From Cryptomeria japonica (Eukaryota; Streptophyta; Pinopsida; Cupressales; Cupressaceae): a stretch of 64,000 nucleotides of DNA. Made by a program: the position numbers and the translations under genes. Location: assembly GCF_030272615.1 (NCBI RefSeq), contig NC_081405.1, positions 160,042,317-160,106,316 of the forward strand, read 5' to 3'. Every line of letters starts with the position of its first letter. The first letter of the stretch is position 1. Under the pieces are notes generated by a model. It made no database searches and was not told the origin of the DNA. It saw only the letters and a program-made list of their open reading frames with translations. Positions 58,284 through 64,000 of this stretch are shown one piece after another.

Positions 58284-58928
58284 TGTTAGAACCTGCAAGC
58301 GAATCAGAGATACAACTTTATAATGTAAATTTTTTGGCAGCCTTCCAAAACTAATACGAATATAGACTATAGTGCCTCCAAGAATGGTGAGCTCCAAAAA
58401 GGAACAATGACAATCTTTATCAATTTCAAGAAATAAAATGAAAATTCGAGTAAATTATTGACTAAAGTAAAATTTACCAAGATAGAAGAGAAACTTGAGA
58501 GCAATCACTCAAACATAAAGAGGAGACACAAGAGCTTTTGAAAGAGGAAAAGCAAAGAAAAACCCCTTGTGCATTATGAATGGAGGCAAAGCCTAGAGAG
58601 AGATAGACTTATCACAATGCTATGAAGTGAAGAATGAGAGGAAAAGCATCTCTTAAACAAAGATGATGGGAGGAGTTACCAAGTAACTCACATTTCTATG
58701 AATGTCACCATTCACAAAATGTGTGTGCAATGTGCCAACATCCTCTTAAAGAGGACAAAACTAATATACCTTAATAAAGGAATTAAAAGAAATGAGTCAT
58801 CCTCACAAATGTGTGAGATGACACAAAAGACAAATAACATTTAGGAATTCCAAAGGAATATCCCAAACATAATACAAGAATACAAATAAATAATTAACCT
58901 TTACCAAGAAAAGATTAATATACTAACA
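58284..58928 (-). repeat. 5' LTR of level-1 copia
   Basis: 645 bp with TGTTAG at the left and CTAACA at the right, a 6-bp inverted terminal repeat. It aligns with 2655-3400 in the same orientation, allowing for the (AG)n expansion there. Confidence 0.75.
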
Positions 58929-59106
58929 ATCTACTCGATTCAATATCATAAATAAATGGCAAAAGCGAAGGGATACAAGAAATAAACAAATGAATTTGCA
59001 ATTAAACAATTGGACAATGCTAATCATTTGATGAAATATTGCATATGAAGTTTAGACTAGATCAAAAGAAATTCACATAAACATAAATCACATTAACTCA
59101 ATTCAT

Positions 59107-59380
59107 GAAAACATGATGCAATCACCAAAGGAACTAATTAATTGACAATTTTTTTGAATTCATCCAACTATATGGCCATACCCAATGTGCACATATAGGA
59201 TACGAATCCTTATGAACTCTCCAAAACACGATCTAATCAAGTTATCTTTTGCAATTATATCACTAAATGATCAACAATGCCAACTAACAAAGATGTTTGA
59301 ATCATTAACACAAACTAGAAATGTCGAAATCTATTTGACAAAAAATTTCACACCAAAATTGTATAAACACTTCACAATAA
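59107..59380 (-). repeat. Dispersed repeat, copy 2 (inverted relative to 2204-2500)
   Basis: This is the reverse complement of the copy at 2204-2500, about 80% alike by eye, with a roughly 9-bp deletion near 59330. The 82-codon plus ORF across it is a by-product. Confidence 0.7.
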
Positions 59381-60206
59381 TGTCTGCATTAAAAATCAAC
59401 CCAATAACCTTGTACATGCAATTTATTTTATAGGGCTATGATTCTTAAAAAGTTTACATTTATACTCAATTTATAATAAAAGAGGATATTCATGTAGTTC
59501 GGAATGTGTGATTATCATCTTATAATATATTTTGAGTATATAATAATGAGTGATTATGTAAATGCCATTCATTAGATAAATGTTACGTCAACACATGATA
59601 ATAATTTTGTAAAGTCAATGTTAAAATTAAATGATGTGGGTTATCTACAACTACTAGTATTAGGTCTTCTGCATTTGTCTTTCATAATAGCTAGGCATGG
59701 TTTGTCTTTTCATCTATCTCATATGGCAGCAAACTTTATTTCACTTAAAATCCCCAGAGTAGATTCTTCAAGGGTTGCTATAAATGATCCTTTTGGTGTA
59801 GACTCCAGGGGTCTACCAATCGTAGCTCTTAATGATTAATTATTTTCTTGTCACTGGTTCATTCTCTTATTGAAAATTTGGTGTCCTCTAATGGGGCTTC
59901 CGTGTTGGAGACAAATGTTATGCCCAAGGCAATGGTGGGTTCCTAGCTTTCTATTGGGTTTCAAATTTGCGAAGGATTTGATCTCTATTGTGGCATTTGA
60001 GAAGATCCCCTTGTAATTTTGGGGTCTAATGTTTTGGATGAAGTTGATTGTGCTTAGGAGGATTTAATATGTACATTTAATCCCTTATGGCCAAGTTTGT
60101 CTACTTTGCATGATTGAATATCTAGGTTTGGAAGCCATGTCTATCTAAGGGTGTTGATATATACCCTTTATGTAGGCGTCAAGGCTTTTTCATTATTGTT
60201 CAAGTT

Positions 60207-60762
60207 TACTAAAGATACATATATTTTATTCTTGAGAAGGTATGCTGGTTTAGGGATAAGGCTTTTTTTTTTTTTTTTTGTTTCTAAAGCCTTGTCATCC
60301 CTTTTCAACCCTCTTACAAAGTACTAAAGATACATAGTTTATTCTTGAGAAGGTTGTTGACGGGAATAATCATTATGTTATGTTGTTATATTATGTTTAT
60401 GTTGTCGTCGGTAATAATGAGTTACGGCGGTCAGTTAGTTGGCCGACGGGTAGGTAGTTGGAGTCGCGACGGTTGTGTCGCACCCCTTCGGGTATTATAT
60501 ATTGTGTACCTTTTCTTCGAAGTGGGATCATGTTAGTCGTGTCACATGTAATATTGACGACAGATTATAATATGAACATCCTTTGACATTAATGGCAAGC
60601 TTATTCTGGTACTTCTTTTGTATTGGCATTGTGCATTACTGTTCGATTTCTGTATTCTTCCTGTTTACCCAGTGAGGTAAACAAAGGTATGCTGGTTGGG
60701 GGATAAGGCTTTTTTTGTTTCTAGAGCCTTGTCATCCCTTTTCAACCCTCTTACAAATCTTT
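60207..60762 (+). repeat. ~115-bp tandem duplication within LINE C, second copy split
   Basis: Copy 1 is 60207-60322. Copy 2 is 60323-60354 joined to 60689-60762. Both read 'tactaaagatacata...cttgagaaggtatgctgg...ggataaggc..., then tcatcccttttcaaccctcttacaaa'. Copy 1 has a T18 run (60269-60286) where copy 2 has T7. Copy 2 is interrupted by the solo LTR 60355-60683. Confidence 0.85.
60355..60683. repeat. 329-bp solo LTR with perfect TSD
   Basis: It begins TGTTGACGGG and ends GAGGTAAACA, and is flanked by aaggt on both sides (60350-60354 and 60684-60688). The undisturbed sequence cttgagaaggtatgctgg is present in the neighbouring duplicate (60231 onward), which proves the insertion. It contains CG-rich blocks (gtcgcgacggttgtgtcgca) unlike the surroundings. 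No other element in the window has this LTR. Confidence 0.88.
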
Positions 60763-61855
60763 CTTGGTGACTCCTGTATGGGTTATATTGTGAAACCTTC
60801 CTTTCTAGTTTTGTATAGACTCCACTTTGGAAGGTATTTGTAAATTTCCTTGTATCTTTTTGTCAAAAGTTCCTTTTAGATCGATGTCATCTCCCACCTA
60901 CCTTTGCACCTATCGAGTTGAAATAAAACTCTTAAAGGGTTTGCTGGCAAAGATATAGCTCAAAGTGGAAGAGTTTGGAAACAACTAGATTGTGAGAATA
61001 TAGAATTTAGATGCCAAAAATGTTATGGCCTTGATCATAAGGAAGATTCTTGTTCCAAAATCAAGCATTATGTTTCTATTCAAGCTTCTTGGTGGAAGAA
61101 TGCTAGACCTCACCATTTTTCTATTTTTTGTGTTTTGGTTGGGGTCTTGAAGGTGTCCTTGCAATCTCGCTCTTCAACCCCTTACCTTCATCAGTTGTTA
61201 GTCCCCTTCCCACTTCTTCAAATTTTGTGGTTCTTGCTATGTCTACACCTTCCTTGATTTTGAGTCCTTATGCTTCTCAAATGTATGGTTTGGCACCCAC
61301 ACCCAGCCCCCTCCTTTCTAGCGGTGCTCCTTTATGTTGTTTCCAACCTTGTCTTCTACTTTCACTTGTTGGGCCTGGGTGGTACGACTCCCTCCCATCT
61401 TCCTTTGGTGGGTTGTAGCATCTTCTAGTTGCAAATTCCTTTCTATGTTCTGGTGTCTCTTCTTTGGTTGGGTAACATTCAGTTTCTCCCAGTGTTAAGG
61501 TGGTGGTGGTCCTCTGTATGATGTGTACGCAGTTCTCTTGTATGAGTGTCCCTTCAAAGATTGCTGTGGATTCTTCATTTCCAAACAGTTGTTGATCTTA
61601 GATAGGGCTATTTGAACAACAGTTCAATATCAGCATCATATGTCGAAAAAGAAGGCTTCTTCTCAAATGGTTCTGAAATCCCATGAGAATATTAGGCGGG
61701 CTAGCAAGATGTGTTTTGTCTAGTTTCCTTGGCTTGCTTCCAAACTTAGCTTTAGAGTTTTCTCCAGTTTTGGTCTTTCTAGTTTTATTGCCTATTTGTA
61801 ATAGCTTTTTCTTTGGGCATGGGCCCCTATAGAACCAACAATTATTCTATCATAA

Positions 61856-64000
61856 AAAATAAGATAAAAATGATGCCGCTTGCAATTAATGAAAATTGAA
61901 ACATCTCTTGAAATAGATGATAAAGTAGAGTTTATAAAACAAACGCAGAAAATTTCAAATGGTAATTAGATTAAATTATGCTACTTTCTAGGACTGTCGC
62001 ATTTGAAGTTTGTCTCTTCAAAACTGTCGCATACAGTGTGATAGGGCCACAGAGCCTCTTGACTTATATAGCCATAATTTTATTAGCAATAAAAACAAAG
62101 CTCTGATAGCAGAGTGTGTCCCCTGTAACTTTGAACAAGAAAACCAATGACATGAAATTTGCGTTCTCCCTCATTACAATAAGGATCTGCCCATTACAAA
62201 ATCATGTGCTTCTCTTCAAAATTTGGACATTGCATCCCAATATCCACTGAATAGAAGAATAATACAGAATTGAGTACGCATAGGACCAATCTTTTTAAAC
62301 GAATATGAATAACACATTGACTGGCACGCATGCACACACACACATATATATACAAATACATTTGTGTATGTGCGTGTATTCTTTCCATTTCACACCACCA
62401 GAACTAATCCTTTTCTGGAAACATAAGATTTCCATCCTGCATCTTTACTGGTGAAGGCATTAGATAAAAAGACTAAGCTCATGAACCAGTTGAGGAGCTC
62501 AAATTGTGTTTCTTGCCAACATTAAGCTTTATCAAGAATCCCTACAGTCAAAGTGATCAACTTGAAATCTTTGAAATATCATAAAGTATTCTATGTAAAA
62601 CAAAAAAAATATCCAGTTCAGAAGAAGCATGTAATGACAACGAAATCAATAAATACCAAATGTTAAAATAGGATTTGCTAAATGAAATTTGTAACAACAC
62701 CTAATAGAAATTCATTAAGATGTTTGAATACCACCCATACACAGAAAGTCTCAGTAACAATAGAATAATCAGCAAAATGGAATAGAAATTAAACTAAACT
62801 TACAGTAGAACTACTGTAAAGTAAAAGCACATATAAAAAGACTGGATTCATTCACCACTTCAAAATTTATATATTTACTTCCTACGTTTAGAAGAATTTT
62901 AGTAAAATAAATGTCATTTGGATAACTTCTGCTAGGATGTGAGGATTGTTTTACTAAATTTCAATGGTAATGAGTTGTTAATGTCATGCTTATTTAGACA
63001 TCATTAAAGTAGGTACAATGATGATTTCCATTGTCATAAGAAAACTGAATGATGGCATGTTCATCTTGATCTCTTGATTTGTATTCTTTGCCTAGTGTCT
63101 TCTCAAGGTTTGCTTCCATTCCTCGAGTATTTGCTGTAGGCTCTTTCCAGACTTAAAATAATAGAATCTCTACACTACAACCTAATATGTGCATCAGTAT
63201 TTGAATTTTCTTTGTTGGACCACCGGTTGAGGTTGACATGAGCTACATTTTACCTTTTAACCCTTTTCCCTCGGGATGAATTGTGACTAGGTGTCAATTA
63301 TGGAAAAGAAGTGCCTACAGAAGACTGAGTTGCAGGGCTGTTCCACATAATGTTGAACTTTGTGCCCACTCCATGTAGAAACATCATCTATTCCAACAAT
63401 ATGTTAATAGTGGAAACCCCATCTGTCACCAAAAGTTGCCATATACCATTGAGCTATATATTTGGAGAATTGAAACTTGTTCAATTGTTCATATAAGAAA
63501 TCTATGATCAGGAGACTTATTTTTGTTCAATAAAGAAATTATCCATTTAGATATCTGAAATTGCCTTATAAAATTTCAAGGTCTAGCGGGAAGCAAGCCA
63601 ACTGCTCATCAGATTAGTGACTGTACATGTAGACTGAAGCAAAGCAGTAGCGGGAAGTTGTATGGTGAGTGATGTCGACCAGTGGCTCATGTGGCAGATT
63701 TTGGGGAGGATTTAATAAAGTTAAACAGCCTGATGCACCCAATACTTGGTGTGTGTGCAGACCTAGCCTACTTGGTTGGCACAAAGATACTAAGGTGCCA
63801 TTTGAGGCAGACCCAGCAGTGGTTCTGTTGTAAGTTATGTTGTGGTCAGCAATTTGTGCGGAAGGTTAGTGGTTCAGTCATGACACTTTAATTTCTGAGG
63901 TGTGTTACACTAGAGACTCTTGACTGTTCTTGCACATGTGCCTGAAAAATTAAAAAAATTGCCAAAACTCCCAAAGATTAAGTTGTGTTGCCTGACAAAT
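61856..64000. other. Unassigned right-end sequence
   Basis: AT-rich sequence without recognisable transposon ends or genes. The short ORFs (62388-62194 minus, 63682-63891 plus) show no coding signature. 'actgtcgcat' occurs twice at 61993-62035. Confidence 0.5.
62333..62352. repeat. Short CA/TA microsatellite
   Basis: CACACACACACATATATATA. Confidence 0.9.

Larger units (their letters stand above)
59600..61855 (+). pseudogene. LINE C: ORF1 remnant joined to a LINE 3' end, ORF2 missing
   Basis: Plus-strand frames, interrupted many times, follow the LINE ORF1 plan. At 60764-60950 a 'PVWV.L.NLPF..F....LE.I' like block and a degraded RVEI.L..GL.AKI block appear. At 60967-61040 there is WKQLDCENIEFRCQKCYGLDHKEDSC, whose CCHC knuckle (CQKCYGLDHKEDSC) is intact. 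Downstream, at about 61815-61855, is a LINE-like 3' end (tttgggcatgggcccctat..., then 'atcataaaaaata'). Endonuclease and RT are absent, so it is an internally deleted copy. The part before 60200 is only weakly supported. Confidence 0.6.

Noticed and set aside
63682-63891. Short plus ORF near the window end
   Set aside because: 69 codons with no family resemblance or splice context; expected by chance.

Overview
The window is a piece of a large, retrotransposon-rich seed-plant genome. A conifer is my best guess, because the elements are old, densely nested and decayed and no ordinary host gene is visible, but the sequence does not prove the lineage. Almost all of it resolves into one stack of nested transposable elements. 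Element boundaries were fixed by eye from TG...CA long terminal repeat (LTR) ends, primer-binding sites, polypurine tracts, poly(A) tails and target-site duplications (TSDs). I saw no rRNA, tRNA or CRISPR array.

Level 1 is an old minus-strand Ty1/copia element whose LTRs lie at about 2655-3400 and 58284-58928. Its pol (3417-6411) and gag (48549-48650 plus 56404-57128) are now more than 42 kb apart. Level 2 consists of two insertions into it. One is a 42-kb largely non-coding LTR element (6417-48543, TSD tttac). The other is a pair of minus-strand LINEs (48651-56403) that went in one after the other at the same site in gag, leaving three copies of the target sequence. Level 3, inside the 42-kb element, holds copia element E5 (8858-22704), a second non-coding LTR element E3 (29178-45004) and a probable solo LTR (26270-27929). 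Level 4 holds copia element E6 (14702-21514), which sits in the 3' LTR of its own relative E5, and element E4 (36984-44755), which sits in the 3' LTR of E3.

The flanks outside the level-1 copia contain an LTR end that truncates an unknown reading frame (1-844), a foldback/MITE-like inverted repeat (884-1260), a decayed reading frame (1620-2187), a repeat present on both sides in opposite orientation (2204-2500 and 59107-59380), and a plus-strand LINE ORF1 remnant with an internal duplication and a solo LTR inserted in it (59600-61855). I recognise nothing in the last 2.1 kb.

The most unusual items are these. E4 has an intact Gag but no pol, and a decayed frame of 1,122 codons lies where pol should be. 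LINE B carries an extra reading frame downstream of its RNase H that looks distantly similar to the E4 frame. E5 and E6 share an Asp-to-Asn change at the first catalytic position of integrase. Nonsense mutations are strongly biased to TAG, as expected from deamination of methylated CHG sites. A stem-loop directly follows the 5' LTR in both non-coding elements.
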